A DNA stretch of 64,000 nucleotides from the NCBI GenBank assembly GCA_016200135.1, contig JACQFI010000067.1, positions 1 to 64,000 of the forward strand, given 5' to 3'. Source of the stretch: Planctomycetota bacterium (GTDB taxonomy: Bacteria; Planctomycetota; SZUA-567; H5-PLA8). Below are positions 42,411 through 52,035 of the stretch, one piece after another. Each line of letters starts with the position of its first letter. Position 1 is the stretch's first letter. Under the pieces are notes generated by a model that saw only the letters and a list, made by a program, of their open reading frames with translations, was not told where the DNA came from and did not search any database. Made by a program: the position numbers and the translations under genes.

Positions 42411-44087
42411 CTACGGACGGATATGCGTCTCGCGCTGCGCGCGGAGCGCGGGACTCGCACGCTGCGCTTCGGCGCACGCGGGATCGATCTCCAGCGCGCG
42501 AAAGTAGGCGTCCTCGGCTTCCTTCAAGTGCCCTTGGCGCTGCAAGACGCGCGCGCGGCCGCACGCGGCGTCGCTAAGCCGCGGGTCCAGTTCCAGCGCG
42601 CGCGTGAAATGGAAAAGCGCCTCCTCGTCGCGCAGCACCGAGAGCGCCGAGAGCGCGAGATGGTAATGCGCCAGCGGATCCCGCGCGTTCGCCTTCACGG
42701 CGGACTCGAAGCGCACACGCTCCGTGCGGTAGCGCCGGTAACCTTCGAAAGCGAAGCGCAACGAGTGGTACGCGAGGGCTTCCTGGGGCTCGGCGAGCGT
42801 GGCCCGCTCGAAAGCGTCCACCGCCAGCGCGATCTCGCCCATGCGCAGCGCCAGGCTGCCGCGCTCGATCCAGAGCCGCCCGGCGTTGGGGAACTTGGCG
42901 GTCCATTCGTCGAGCAGCGCGGCCGCTTCGTCCCGCCGGCCTTCGGATTCCAGCAGATGCGCACGCAGCATGGCGGCCTGCATGGCCGCGGCGTGTTCGC
43001 GCGCGCCGCCACTTTCAGCCAGGCGCAGTGCCTCGATCAGGAGTGCTTCCACGTTGATGGAATCGGGAACGGGCCTGCGCGCGAATTTTGCCTGCGCCAC
43101 GGCGGCAAACGCGAGATCAAAGAGCGGCCCGGTCCCGGCGCGTTCGCCTTCCTGGCTGCGCTTGCTGCGCGCCATGCGTTCGAGGCGCGACGTGAGCGCA
43201 TCCACTTCGCGCGCGCACTCGTCCTTGACGCCCGCCATGCCAAGGGCTTCGCGGAGCCTGCCGAGCAGGTCGTAGGTTTCGAGGCAGCGCGGGTCGGCCT
43301 TGAGCGCACGCCGGTATTTCTCTTCGGCCTCGTCGAGCAGGCCGGCATTTTCGAGGAGCTCGCCCTGATGGATATAGAGGCGGGCCTCATGCGGGAAGCG
43401 CACCGCGCATTCCGCAAGCTCCGCCAGTGCGCCCGTCAAGTCGCCCGCCCCGGCCAAATCCAAAGTCTGCGCGAAGGCCAGGTTGCGCGCCGCGATCGGG
43501 TTACGCGGGTCGAGCTTCGCGGCCTTACGAAAGGCCGCGAGCGCCTTCTCACGCTGCGCGCGCAGAAGATATCCGCCGCCGAGGGCGTTCAGGGCTTCCG
43601 AAGAGCCCACATCGAGTTGCACGGCCTTTTCGAGGTATTCGATGCGCTCGTGGATCAGGCGGTACTCGCGGCGCGCGAGCTCCAGGTTCGTCTCGGCTTC
43701 GGCGGAAGGGCCTTTCGCCGGCGCGGCGCTTTTCTCGAGCGCCATCGCGGTCTCGTAGCAGAGAATGCCTTCCTTCATGCGTCCAAGATCGCAGAGTACG
43801 TTGCCCAGGTTGTTGTGAAAGGCCGGGCGTTGCGGCAGAAGTTCCACCGCGCGGCGGTAGTAGCCTTCGGCCTCGGCCAGATCGCCGCGGCGGTAATGAA
43901 GCGCTCCCAAGCGAGCGTGCAGCGTGGCGTCGTCGGGCGAGCGGGCCAGCTCGTTGCGCAACTCGGCGATCGCGCGGTCGAGCGGGTGGATGTCCACGCG
44001 GCGCTGGTTCTGCGGCGCGCGCGCCTTCTTGCGAAGATTGGGTTTACGAACGGACTTTACGGCGGCGGACGTTGTGATGTTCGGCAC
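42411..44087 (-). CDS. Tetratricopeptide-repeat protein
   Basis: A 558-residue protein that is nearly all TPR. Clear units are ATLHARLGALHYRRGDLAEAE with YYRRAVELLPQRPAFHNNLG, ALNALGGGYLLRAQREKALA, RLYIHQGELLENAGLLDEAE and AYFRALEIDPACAEAQR. The first 40 residues are Lys/Arg-rich. I start at a GTG (44087) preceded by GGGGAG. The frame continues to an upstream start at 44357, but that part looks non-coding and AT-rich. No signal peptide is seen, so it is likely a cytoplasmic scaffold. The partner is unknown. 44088-44442 has no other supported gene. Confidence 0.8.
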   Translation of the reverse strand: MPNITTSAAVKSVRKPNLRKKARAPQNQRRVDIHPLDRAIAELRNELARSPDDATLHARLGALHYRRGDLAEAEGYYRRAVELLPQRPAFHNNLGNVLCDLGRMKEGILCYETAMALEKSAAPAKGPSAEAETNLELARREYRLIHERIEYLEKAVQLDVGSSEALNALGGGYLLRAQREKALAAFRKAAKLDPRNPIAARNLAFAQTLDLAGAGDLTGALAELAECAVRFPHEARLYIHQGELLENAGLLDEAEEKYRRALKADPRCLETYDLLGRLREALGMAGVKDECAREVDALTSRLERMARSKRSQEGERAGTGPLFDLAFAAVAQAKFARRPVPDSINVEALLIEALRLAESGGAREHAAAMQAAMLRAHLLESEGRRDEAAALLDEWTAKFPNAGRLWIERGSLALRMGEIALAVDAFERATLAEPQEALAYHSLRFAFEGYRRYRTERVRFESAVKANARDPLAHYHLALSALSVLRDEEALFHFTRALELDPRLSDAACGRARVLQRQGHLKEAEDAYFRALEIDPACAEAQRASPALRAQRETHIRP

Positions 44088-44442
44088 GGACGGTGCTCCC
44101 CCCCTGGGTTTTTTTCCGTCCTTCGCGCGTACGGCGGTATTCGATCCCGACTTCCCCGCACGCGATCCATCTCGGTTGTGCCTTTTCCCTTCGGCACGCG
44201 TGCGCTCGGTACTTGAGGACTTTAATGATCCGCGCGGCGCCACAGTACGCGGCCTCCCGAGGTTGGATGGGGCTTTTGCACTAGGAATAGTGCATTTAGG
44301 GGAGCCCCACCCACTAATAGAAAGTATCGTAAAAGTTGGGAGGCGGGGAACAGTCAAATACCCGAAAATCTTATGAATATCGGCCCCCTCTCCTTATATA
44401 GGAGCCGGGACCACTTCTCGGCATACGAATCGGCGAAGTTGG

Positions 44443-45624
44443 CTACTGCAACGCCGCCACGCCAGGCAGGGTCTGGCCTTCGAGAAACTCGAGGCTCGCG
44501 CCACCGCCCGTCGAGATATGGGTGATCTTGTCCGCGACGCCCGCCTTCTTCACCGCGGCGACGGACTCGCCGCCGCCGACGATGGACGTGGCCTTCGATG
44601 CGGCGACGGCCTTGGCGACGGCGGTCGTGCCCTTGTCGAACGGCTCGATCTCGAAGACGCCTTGCGGTCCGTTCCAGACGATGAGCTTGGCTTTCGCGAT
44701 CTCCGCGGCGTAGGCCACGGCGGTTTTGGGTCCGATGTCGAGCGCCATCTGGCCCGCGGGGATCTTGTCACCTGCGACGGTCTCGCTGGGAACGCCCTTC
44801 TCGAGTTTCTCGGCAACCACGTGATCGACGGGCAGGAGCAATTTCTTGTGCTTGGCCTTCGCGATCAGCAGCAGCTTTGTGGCGGTCTCGATCTGATCTT
44901 CCTCCACCAGCGACTTGCCCGTGGGCAATCCCTGGGCGCGCAGGAACGTGTACGCCATCGCGCCGCCGATCAAGAGCGTGTCGCAGATGGGCAGAAGGCT
45001 CTCGATGACCTGAATCTTGTCGCTCACCTTTGCGCCGCCGAGGATCACGACGAAGGGATGCTCGGGGTTCTTGAGCGCCTTGGAGAGGTACTCGACTTCT
45101 TTCTGCATCAGGAAGCCGGCCGCGCGGTCCTTGAAGAGCTTCGCGGCGGCGCAGACGCTCGCATGCGCCCGGTGCGCCGCGCCAAAGGCGTCGTTGACGT
45201 AGCAATCGGCGAGATCGGCGAGCTGCTGCGCGAACGCCTTATCGTCGGCCTCTTCGCCTTCGTGATAGCGCAGATTTTCGAGCAGCAGGACGTCGCCGTC
45301 CTTGAGCGCCGCGGCGGCCTTCTTCGCGGGTTCGCTGATGCAATCGTCGGCGAAGGCGACGGGCTTGCCGAGATATCTGGCGAGATTCTCCGCGACGGGT
45401 TTGAGCGTCAACGCGGCCTCGCGGCCCTTGGGCCGGCCGAAGTGGCTGCACAGGATCACGCGCGCGCCGCGTGACGCCAGGTCGGTGATGGTGGGCAGCG
45501 CGGCGACAATGCGCGAGTCGTCGGTGATTGCGCCGGTCTTCTTGTCGCGCGTGACATTGAAGTCCACGCGGCAGAGCACGCGCTTCCCATTGACGTTCAG
45601 GTCTTTCAGGCTCTTGATGGCCAT
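44443..45624 (-). CDS. pgk: Phosphoglycerate kinase
   Basis: A 393-residue glycolytic enzyme transferring phosphate between 1,3-bisphosphoglycerate and ADP. Motifs: KRVLCRVDFNVTRD at the start, ILCSHFGRPKG, LLLENLRYHEGEE, FGAAHRAHAS, ILGGAKVSDKI, IVWNGPQGVFE and THISTGGGASLEFLEG. GGAGG lies 7 nt before the ATG at 45624; the open frame upstream of it is unrelated. It is transcribed toward the TPR gene. Confidence 0.97.
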   Translation of the reverse strand: MAIKSLKDLNVNGKRVLCRVDFNVTRDKKTGAITDDSRIVAALPTITDLASRGARVILCSHFGRPKGREAALTLKPVAENLARYLGKPVAFADDCISEPAKKAAAALKDGDVLLLENLRYHEGEEADDKAFAQQLADLADCYVNDAFGAAHRAHASVCAAAKLFKDRAAGFLMQKEVEYLSKALKNPEHPFVVILGGAKVSDKIQVIESLLPICDTLLIGGAMAYTFLRAQGLPTGKSLVEEDQIETATKLLLIAKAKHKKLLLPVDHVVAEKLEKGVPSETVAGDKIPAGQMALDIGPKTAVAYAAEIAKAKLIVWNGPQGVFEIEPFDKGTTAVAKAVAASKATSIVGGGESVAAVKKAGVADKITHISTGGGASLEFLEGQTLPGVAALQ

Positions 45625-45665
45625 GGCCGGCCTCCGTTTGCGCTTCGTGTGCTTGATTGCTTTGT

Positions 45666-45995
45666 ATGAGTAGGTCAGATTATCCGCTCGATACATTCGA
45701 TCAAGGAGACGATGTGTCCGATCCTGAACCGACCGGTAATCCGATCTTCGACTTTCGCGCGGGGTTTCGCCGCAAGGCGAGTGCCGTTCAGAATGGATTA
45801 ATGTTAGGTGGCCTTGGTCTCTTCGCAGCATGGAGCATTCTTTTTTTCTCGCGGCTCCAAGGCGAGTACCGCGACGGAATTCTCGCAGGGATGTGCACCA
45901 GTCTAATCGCGATGCTGTCTGGCATCGTCTGGGGTTTCCTCTGGCGCCGAAAGCTGCGGCAAGACTTCCAGAGAGCATTCGGGCCCAAAAGCTAG
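45666..45995 (+). CDS. Small membrane protein with two helices
   Basis: A 109-residue protein with an acidic N-terminus (about residues 1-40). It has two strongly hydrophobic helices, NGLMLGGLGLFAAWSILFF and ILAGMCTSLIAMLSGIVWG, and a basic tail (WRRKLRQDFQRAF). The positive-inside rule suggests both ends face the cytoplasm. It is divergent from pgk and lies 8 bp before the mutarotase-like gene. The ATG at 45666 is preferred to an in-frame TTG at 45657. No family recognised. Confidence 0.6.
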   Translation: MSRSDYPLDTFDQGDDVSDPEPTGNPIFDFRAGFRRKASAVQNGLMLGGLGLFAAWSILFFSRLQGEYRDGILAGMCTSLIAMLSGIVWGFLWRRKLRQDFQRAFGPKS

Positions 45996-46003
45996 GAGCA
46001 TGC

Positions 46004-47047
46004 ATGCCGATACCGAAGCCGTACTTCCTGCCCAACCGCAATCACGCCTGCCGCATCGAGACCGATCTGACGCAGTGGGGCTACCGGACGGTTGTGTTGC
46101 AGAACGAGCTTCTGCGCATCACGGTGCTCGCGGACAAGGGCGCGGACATTGCTGAATTCCTCTACAAGCCGCTCGATATCGACTTCATGTGGGCCAACCC
46201 GACGGGGCCGCGGCCCAAGAGTACCTCGTATCCACCGGCGGATTCGCGGCAGTGCTTCGGCGACTTCTACTTCGGCGGATGGCAGGAACTCTTCCCGCAC
46301 GCTTCATCACCGGCGGAGGTCTACAGCGCCCGCCAGCCGCAGCACGGCGAAGTGTGGGGTCTGCCTTGGGAGGTGCGCGTCGAGGAGGACCGGCCGGAAC
46401 GCATCAGCGTGACGTTCAGCGTGCGCACGCGCCTCTCGCCGTTCGTGCTCGAACGCACCATGACGCTGACCTCGGGTTCGCCCGTGTTGCAGATCGACGA
46501 GACCGCGCACAACCTCAGCCGCGAGAAAGTGGACGTGATGTGGGGCCATCATCCGGCCTTTGGCGCGCCTTTTCTAGCGGGCGACTGCGTGCTGTATGCG
46601 CCCACGAAATCCGTGCGCGTGGAGTTGAAGCATAAAACGACGTGGCCGGTCGGGATCAACCCAAAAGGCAAGCGCGAGGATTTCTCCAAGGTCCCGGCGC
46701 GCGACAGCCGTTCGGGCCGGATGCTCTATCTCGAAAACATGAGCGACGGGTGGTACGCGCTCGTGAATCCGAAATTGAAGGCCGGCTTCGGCATGCGCTG
46801 GAACCACAAGCGTTTTCCGGTGGTCTGGATCTGGCAGGAGGCCAACAGGGGCCGCGGCGCGCCGATGTTCGGCCGCGCGTACGCGACGGCCATCGAGCCC
46901 TTCTCGAACCTGCCGTTCGCGCGCGACCGCAAAGAAGCGCTGCTGTGGATTCCCGCGAACGGCAAAGTTCAGACGCGGTTTCTCGCGTTCGCCATACCCG
47001 ACGGCAAGCCGGTTCGAAGCGTGGACAAGAACGGGCGCATTCGCTAG
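46004..47047 (+). CDS. Aldose 1-epimerase-like (DUF4432-type) protein
   Basis: A 347-residue beta-sandwich protein of the galactose mutarotase superfamily. Visible are RTVVLQNELLRITVLADKGADI near the start, FGGWQELFPHAS, MWGHHPAFGAPFLA (the conserved His of the sugar site) and a C-terminal acidic segment in YATAIEPFSNLPFA. The Glu in ATAIEPF fits the catalytic base of the fold. Its sugar is unknown. GGAG stands 8 nt before the ATG. It converges with the ceramidase-like gene, 8 bp apart. Confidence 0.82.
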   Translation: MPIPKPYFLPNRNHACRIETDLTQWGYRTVVLQNELLRITVLADKGADIAEFLYKPLDIDFMWANPTGPRPKSTSYPPADSRQCFGDFYFGGWQELFPHASSPAEVYSARQPQHGEVWGLPWEVRVEEDRPERISVTFSVRTRLSPFVLERTMTLTSGSPVLQIDETAHNLSREKVDVMWGHHPAFGAPFLAGDCVLYAPTKSVRVELKHKTTWPVGINPKGKREDFSKVPARDSRSGRMLYLENMSDGWYALVNPKLKAGFGMRWNHKRFPVVWIWQEANRGRGAPMFGRAYATAIEPFSNLPFARDRKEALLWIPANGKVQTRFLAFAIPDGKPVRSVDKNGRIR

Positions 47048-47055
47048 CGCGGCGC

Positions 47056-48318
47056 TTAAAGTTTCTTCAAGGCCGCGACGCCCGCTTCGACCATCACTTC
47101 CCACGCGTTGGGTTTGAACGGCAGGTAGCCGTAAATCTTGGGCGTGACGTGCGAGGCATACGTCTCGATCTCGTAGTCGCGCGCCTCGGCCACGTAGCCG
47201 AAATTCCCATTAGCGAAGCCTACGACCCATGTGTGCTTGAAAGGCGAACGCTTGCGGATCTCCTGGCCGATCATGGTGTAGATCTCGCCGGGCAAACCGA
47301 CCACGGCCGCGTCTCCGATCCGAAGCGCGTGAACTTCGCAGGAGAGTTTCGCCGGCGGATTCGTGGCCAGCAGTCCGAGGACCTCGTGCGCCCACTCGCG
47401 CATGAGCCCGCCCGCGGCGAGCCATTCGTGGTGCTTGCGGATTTTGCCCTGGAAGATGTACTCGGTCGCCTCGCGGCGCGCGTCTTCAGGGTCGAGGGGC
47501 AGTTCGCACGTCACTTGCGCGAATCCGAGCTTCGCTTCCGCGGTGAACGAGACCGCTTCCATCGCCAGCCGCGAGCACTCGGCTAGCATCCGTCCATGGT
47601 CCTGCGCCAGGTCCACACCGCCAAAGGTGCGCTCGGGGTTGATGTCGCCCAGTGCGCCTTGAAAGTAGACCGCCTTCATCTCGGGGACGGCGCGCTCAAG
47701 GTCGCGAACCATGCGCCAGGGAAAATCGGCCGAGACATACCGCGTGTCCGGGTGCATGCAAACCGGATGCAGGGCGAAATTGGAGACGTGGACAAGCGGC
47801 TTCTTGGTGCCTGGGTCGCGGGCGGTCATGACGCGGAGCGTGTGATCGACGGGCCCGTCCTTGTGCACGCGATTCATCGCCACGCCCTTGGCCTCGATCT
47901 CGCCGAAGCCAAGTTCGACGGGCTTCGTGTTCGCGGCGGCTTCCACGATCGCGTCGCCGATGCCGTTCTCGAGCGCGCGAAGATACGGCGGAAACATCGC
48001 GCCCCACATGCGGAAGTAGGACGCGGTCGGCGCCGAGTGCGAATGCGTCGCGGAAATCAGAATGGCTTCCCGGGGTATCTTGAGATCTTTTTCGATGCGT
48101 CCGCGAATACTGCCGACCATGGCGGCACTGAGCGAGATCACGTCGACGCTGCAGAGGACCGCGCGCTGCGTGCCGTTGTCCAGCACCACGGCGCGGGCGA
48201 AGAGATCGTCGAGGACCGCATCCGCGGTGCGGTCCGGCTTAAGCCCGTAGCCCGCAAGGGCCACGCCCTTTGGCGGAGTGACCTGCTTTTGCGCGAAGCC
48301 CGCTTTCCATCCGCTCAT
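47056..48318 (-). CDS. Neutral/alkaline ceramidase-domain protein
   Basis: The 420-residue protein matches the N-terminal domain of neutral/non-lysosomal ceramidases: AGFAQKQVTPPKGVALAGYG, then the metal and Ser region THSHSAPTASYF, FALHPVCMHPDTRYVSADFP, and the latter part LPGEIYTMIGQEI. Real ceramidases are longer and exported. This one lacks a signal peptide and the C-terminal domain, so it may hydrolyse another amide. Last gene of the series AraC, DegT, this gene on the minus strand. Confidence 0.82.
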   Translation of the reverse strand: MSGWKAGFAQKQVTPPKGVALAGYGLKPDRTADAVLDDLFARAVVLDNGTQRAVLCSVDVISLSAAMVGSIRGRIEKDLKIPREAILISATHSHSAPTASYFRMWGAMFPPYLRALENGIGDAIVEAAANTKPVELGFGEIEAKGVAMNRVHKDGPVDHTLRVMTARDPGTKKPLVHVSNFALHPVCMHPDTRYVSADFPWRMVRDLERAVPEMKAVYFQGALGDINPERTFGGVDLAQDHGRMLAECSRLAMEAVSFTAEAKLGFAQVTCELPLDPEDARREATEYIFQGKIRKHHEWLAAGGLMREWAHEVLGLLATNPPAKLSCEVHALRIGDAAVVGLPGEIYTMIGQEIRKRSPFKHTWVVGFANGNFGYVAEARDYEIETYASHVTPKIYGYLPFKPNAWEVMVEAGVAALKKL

Positions 48319-48395
48319 CGATGCTCCCCCCGTTTGGCCTCGTAAGCTTGAATACACCGTGGCGCCGCTGGCAGCCAGAGCGAAGACGGACGAAT

Positions 48396-49661
48396 TCAGG
48401 CGCCGGCGGCGGCCTGTGCCTCGTATCCGACTAACTCCTCCGCGTTCCGCTGGACCTTGGCGATGCCCTCGGCCAGGCGTTCCATCTCCTGTTTGCCGGC
48501 GAGCAGCGCCGTTTGCGGGATCATGACAATCTCCTCCATGGCGCGCTCGCATTCCGGCAGCTTGAACCGCGCCGGATCGATCTTGTTCCAGTGCTCTTCG
48601 CTGATGCGATACCGGCGCTTCGTATGTGGCCGATAGAGCGAGCACCGGTTGAGCGATTCGTACGTTCCGCCGAAGGCAAGATTCAATTCCGCCTGCAGGG
48701 CGCGGCAGATGCGGTCGCGGGTGAGGCCCGCGAACGCCTCGCGGTCCACGCGGAACGAATACGCGTAGTACGCCTGGCGCGTGACCAGTTCGCGGCGCAG
48801 CAGCGGCTTGACGCCGGCAATCTTAGGCAGGAGCCCGTTCAGGATCTGGCCGTTCTCATCGCGGCGAATGGTCTGTTCCGGCAGACGCGCGAGCTGTGCG
48901 TTGAGCAGCGCGGCCTGCAATTCGTTGAAGCGGAAGTTGCCGCTCTGTGGGACCGAGCACTCGCTTCCGCTCGCCGCGGACCACGTGTGCCGGCCGCAGT
49001 TGCGCAGCGACTCGAGGCGCTCGAAGAGCTTGGTGTCGGACGTGGAGATGAAGCCGCCTTCCCCGCTGTTCAGCACTTTGCTCGCCTGGAGGCTGAAGCA
49101 GCCCAGCACGCCCATGCTGCCGACGCGCCGCCCACGCCATTCGCTACCGTGCTGGTGCGAGCAATCTTCAATCACCGGGATATTGTGCTCGCGGCCGATG
49201 GCGAGAATCTCGTCCATGTTCGCGACGCAGCCGTACAGGTGCACGGGGATGATCGCCTTGGTGCGCGGCGTAATCGCGGCACGCACGGCATCCGGATCGA
49301 TGCAGAGCGTCTCGGGTTCGATATCCACGAGAATCGGGACGGCGTTAATGTCCAGCGCGCAGGCGGCGGTGGCCTGCCAGGTCATTCCGGGCACGATCAC
49401 TTCGTCGCCACCGCCGACGTCCAAAGCCTCGAGCGCAAGCTGAAGCGCATGGGTGCCGTTGGTCACGCAGAGGCCGTGCTTCGCGCCCAGGAAATTGCCG
49501 AACGCGAGCCGGAACTCGGACTCTTCCGCGCCGTTCCAGCTCCACCGCCCGCTGCGCACGACACGGACAGCGCGCTCGACCTCGCGTTCGTCGTGAACCG
49601 GCCAGCTTGGCCATGCTCCCGTATAGACCGGGGTGCCGCCGCGAATCGCGAGTGTGCTCAT
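48396..49661 (-). CDS. DegT/DnrJ/EryC1/StrS-family aminotransferase
   Basis: A 421-residue PLP enzyme. Landmarks: LCVTNGTHALQLALEAL, GDEVIVPGMTWQATAACAL, VHLYGCVANMDEI, IEDCSHQHGSEW and the PLP lysine K195 in SLQASKVLNSGEGGF. Members transfer an amino group to keto-sugars, or use myo-inositol ketones in aminocyclitol pathways. Here it sits between an AraC regulator and a ceramidase-like gene, not in a polysaccharide cluster, so a catabolic or cyclitol role is possible. AAAGGAG precedes the ATG at 49661. Confidence 0.92.
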   Translation of the reverse strand: MSTLAIRGGTPVYTGAWPSWPVHDEREVERAVRVVRSGRWSWNGAEESEFRLAFGNFLGAKHGLCVTNGTHALQLALEALDVGGGDEVIVPGMTWQATAACALDINAVPILVDIEPETLCIDPDAVRAAITPRTKAIIPVHLYGCVANMDEILAIGREHNIPVIEDCSHQHGSEWRGRRVGSMGVLGCFSLQASKVLNSGEGGFISTSDTKLFERLESLRNCGRHTWSAASGSECSVPQSGNFRFNELQAALLNAQLARLPEQTIRRDENGQILNGLLPKIAGVKPLLRRELVTRQAYYAYSFRVDREAFAGLTRDRICRALQAELNLAFGGTYESLNRCSLYRPHTKRRYRISEEHWNKIDPARFKLPECERAMEEIVMIPQTALLAGKQEMERLAEGIAKVQRNAEELVGYEAQAAAGA

Positions 49662-49800
49662 GGCTTCTCCTTTATGCGTGCTTCCATTTGCCGGGTTCAA
49701 ATCCACGCCAGGAGAATACTCTTTCAGGGCATGCGGAAGCCATGCACGCGCTTCCGAAAGCATGCACAAATTCAACGGACGCCTTTAGGGGGCTATGGGC

Positions 49801-50754
49801 TTATCGAGATTGCCGGGCGAGGCGACGGCGGAATTGCTGGGGCGAGGCGCCCGTCCGTTTACGGAAGAGGCGGCTGAAATAGAACGGGTTGTCGATGCCC
49901 ACGCGCGCCGCGATTTCCTTTACGGAAAGCGAAGGATCCGCCAGAAGTTTCTCGGCTTCTTCCAGGCGGCAGGCCGCGAGAAAGTCCGTGAACGAGCGGC
50001 CCAGCGAGCGGGTGAACATGGCGCTCAGGTATCCCGAGCTCACGCCGACGTGGTGCGCAACCTCCCCCAGATCCACGGGCCGGTTGAAATGATCGCGCAG
50101 GTATTCGACGGCCTTCTCCACGCGCCAGCGCTGCACGTCTTCGCCCTCTGAGGTTCGCGACGACTTCGAGGCAGGCCGGGCCAGCGCGCGTTCGTAGTAG
50201 CCGAAGAGCTGGAGCAGCAGGCCTTGCACGCGATGGAACGCGCCGGGCTGGTTGGACCAGAGTTCCAAATCGATGGCCTCAAGGAGCGGAAGCCCTTCGG
50301 TCATCTCGTTGGCCCAGGCCCGGAAGGCGTTCGTACTGAATCGGCCGCCTCCATAGTGAATCTGGATGTGCGCGCCCGCGCTGGTGCGCATGATGGGAAG
50401 CCAGAGCAGTTCGTACGGGCCGCAGCGTTCGGCCGCCAGTTCGCGGTGAAAGGTCTCGGGCGAGAGCACGGCCAGGTCGCCGCGCCGCATTTCGCGGCGC
50501 ACTTCGCCCAAGAGGAACGGGCAGCGGCCGGTAAGCGGCACGCAGAGCTCGAAATGCGGATGTCGATGCGCGGGCGGAAAACCTTTAGGCGGCATCGCCC
50601 ATTTTGGCGGAGGATGCGTCAGGCGGCGTGCTCTGCGCGAGCGGTCGAAGAAGATGCGCTCTGGCGTGAGCGCGCGGGCGAGCGCCGGCAACTCGCGGCC
50701 GAAGAGTTGTTCCGCCGTCCGCTGCTTTTGTCGGGCAAGATTCGGCATACGCAT
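49801..50754 (-). CDS. AraC-family transcriptional regulator
   Basis: A 317-residue regulator. The N-terminal half is a cupin-type sensor (HRHPHFELCVPLTGRCPF). The C-terminal 100 residues carry two helix-turn-helices: VDLGEVAHHVGVSSGYLSAM and VKEIAARVGIDNPFYFSRL, then FRKRTGASPQQFRRR. It probably activates the DegT and ceramidase-like genes that follow in the same direction 139 bp later. GGAG favours the second ATG (50748). A second AraC protein at 56200 is placed in the same way. Confidence 0.9.
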   Translation of the reverse strand: MRMPNLARQKQRTAEQLFGRELPALARALTPERIFFDRSRRARRLTHPPPKWAMPPKGFPPAHRHPHFELCVPLTGRCPFLLGEVRREMRRGDLAVLSPETFHRELAAERCGPYELLWLPIMRTSAGAHIQIHYGGGRFSTNAFRAWANEMTEGLPLLEAIDLELWSNQPGAFHRVQGLLLQLFGYYERALARPASKSSRTSEGEDVQRWRVEKAVEYLRDHFNRPVDLGEVAHHVGVSSGYLSAMFTRSLGRSFTDFLAACRLEEAEKLLADPSLSVKEIAARVGIDNPFYFSRLFRKRTGASPQQFRRRLARQSR

Positions 50755-50767
50755 CGCTCCGGAAGCG

Positions 50768-51787
50768 CTAACTCCGGCGCCGGCGCAGCCGGAGGAAACG
50801 GATCAACGCCCGGTCGAAGGCGGTGGTGGTGAGCAGGAACTGGTGGTCGCACGGCACGCTCATGCAGCCGCGGCGGATCTCGCCCAGGTGTTCGTGCGCC
50901 CGGCGCACGTACTCGTCATAGGGCAGCGGCTCGTAGCGCGCCAGGGTCTCCGGGTCGCGAAAGTTGACGCCGGGCTGGATGGGCGGATCGAGTTCCGCGG
51001 GGTCCCAGATGTGAAAGAAGACGAGCTCGTGGCCGCGGTGCTTCAGGCGGCGCAGGCCGTCGAGCAGCGCGGAACGCCCGTAAAGGCCGTCCGAGAAGAT
51101 CACGATCAATCCGCGCCGGCGTTCCCGGCCGGCCAGATCGGCCAGGGCGCCTGGAACATCGCTTTTTCCGCCCGCCCTCAGCGCGCTCAGGACTTCCAGC
51201 ACACGCGTAACATGGTGCTTGCTGGAGCGCGGAGGCAGGTAACGCGAGACTTCGGCCTCGCCTTGAGGTGCGCCTTCGTACCGGCCGCCGACGCAAAAGA
51301 GGCCGACCCGGTCGCGCTGGCTTTGCATCAGATACGCGAGGGCCGCGGCGAGCGTGACGGCGTAGCCGAGCTTGCTGAAGACCGGCGCGTCCTGGTTCAC
51401 GCGCGCGGTGGACCGGTAGCTCATAGAGGCGGAACAGTCCACCATGAGAATCGCGCGCAGGGCGGACTCGGCCTCGAAGCGTTTGACGTACAGGCGGTCT
51501 GTGCGGGCAAAGACGCGCCAGTCGATCCAACGCGCGTCGTCGCCGGGCGTGAAGGTGCGGTAGTCGCTGAACTCCGCGGAGAACCCGCGGCGCGGGTTGC
51601 GATGCAGGCCCTGCAGGAACCCTTGGAGCAGAACTTTCGCCCGCAGATCCAGACGCTTGAGCTTTGCGATGAACTCGGGACGGAGCACTTCCTTGGGCGG
51701 CCGGTCGATGTCTTCTTCCGGCTGGCTGAGGCGCTTGGCCAAGCGCTTCAGGCCGCCCATGGATTCCGGAATATCGAGGCGATGCAT
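50768..51787 (-). CDS. DUF58 domain protein (MoxR partner type)
   Basis: The 339-residue protein shows the DUF58 signature FSDYRTFTPGDDARWIDWRVFAR and a von Willebrand-like MIDAS start LMVDCSASMSYRS. There is no membrane segment. DUF58 proteins usually accompany a MoxR ATPase; the MoxR-type gene here is at 24789-25784. It is transcribed toward the AraC gene, 13 bp away, so the two may share a transcript. Confidence 0.88.
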   Translation of the reverse strand: MHRLDIPESMGGLKRLAKRLSQPEEDIDRPPKEVLRPEFIAKLKRLDLRAKVLLQGFLQGLHRNPRRGFSAEFSDYRTFTPGDDARWIDWRVFARTDRLYVKRFEAESALRAILMVDCSASMSYRSTARVNQDAPVFSKLGYAVTLAAALAYLMQSQRDRVGLFCVGGRYEGAPQGEAEVSRYLPPRSSKHHVTRVLEVLSALRAGGKSDVPGALADLAGRERRRGLIVIFSDGLYGRSALLDGLRRLKHRGHELVFFHIWDPAELDPPIQPGVNFRDPETLARYEPLPYDEYVRRAHEHLGEIRRGCMSVPCDHQFLLTTTAFDRALIRFLRLRRRRS

Positions 51788-52035
51788 AGTGGATTGCGCT
51801 CGCGGCTGGACTCTTTAAGAGCATCGGCCAACGGCTTGACCGCAGCATGTTAACGCCGGTTCCATGCAACGCAAACAATAGGCTCTCGCCGCCCTTTGCC
51901 TTGCCTCTTGTTCTTTGACGGAATGGGATACGATACGTACGGTTCTTTTGTAGATCGAATGGCGGCGGGGAAAGCGCTGGCATTATCCATCGGCATGGTA
52001 AAGGTTGTCATTATTCGATGTCCAGGAGAAGGCGT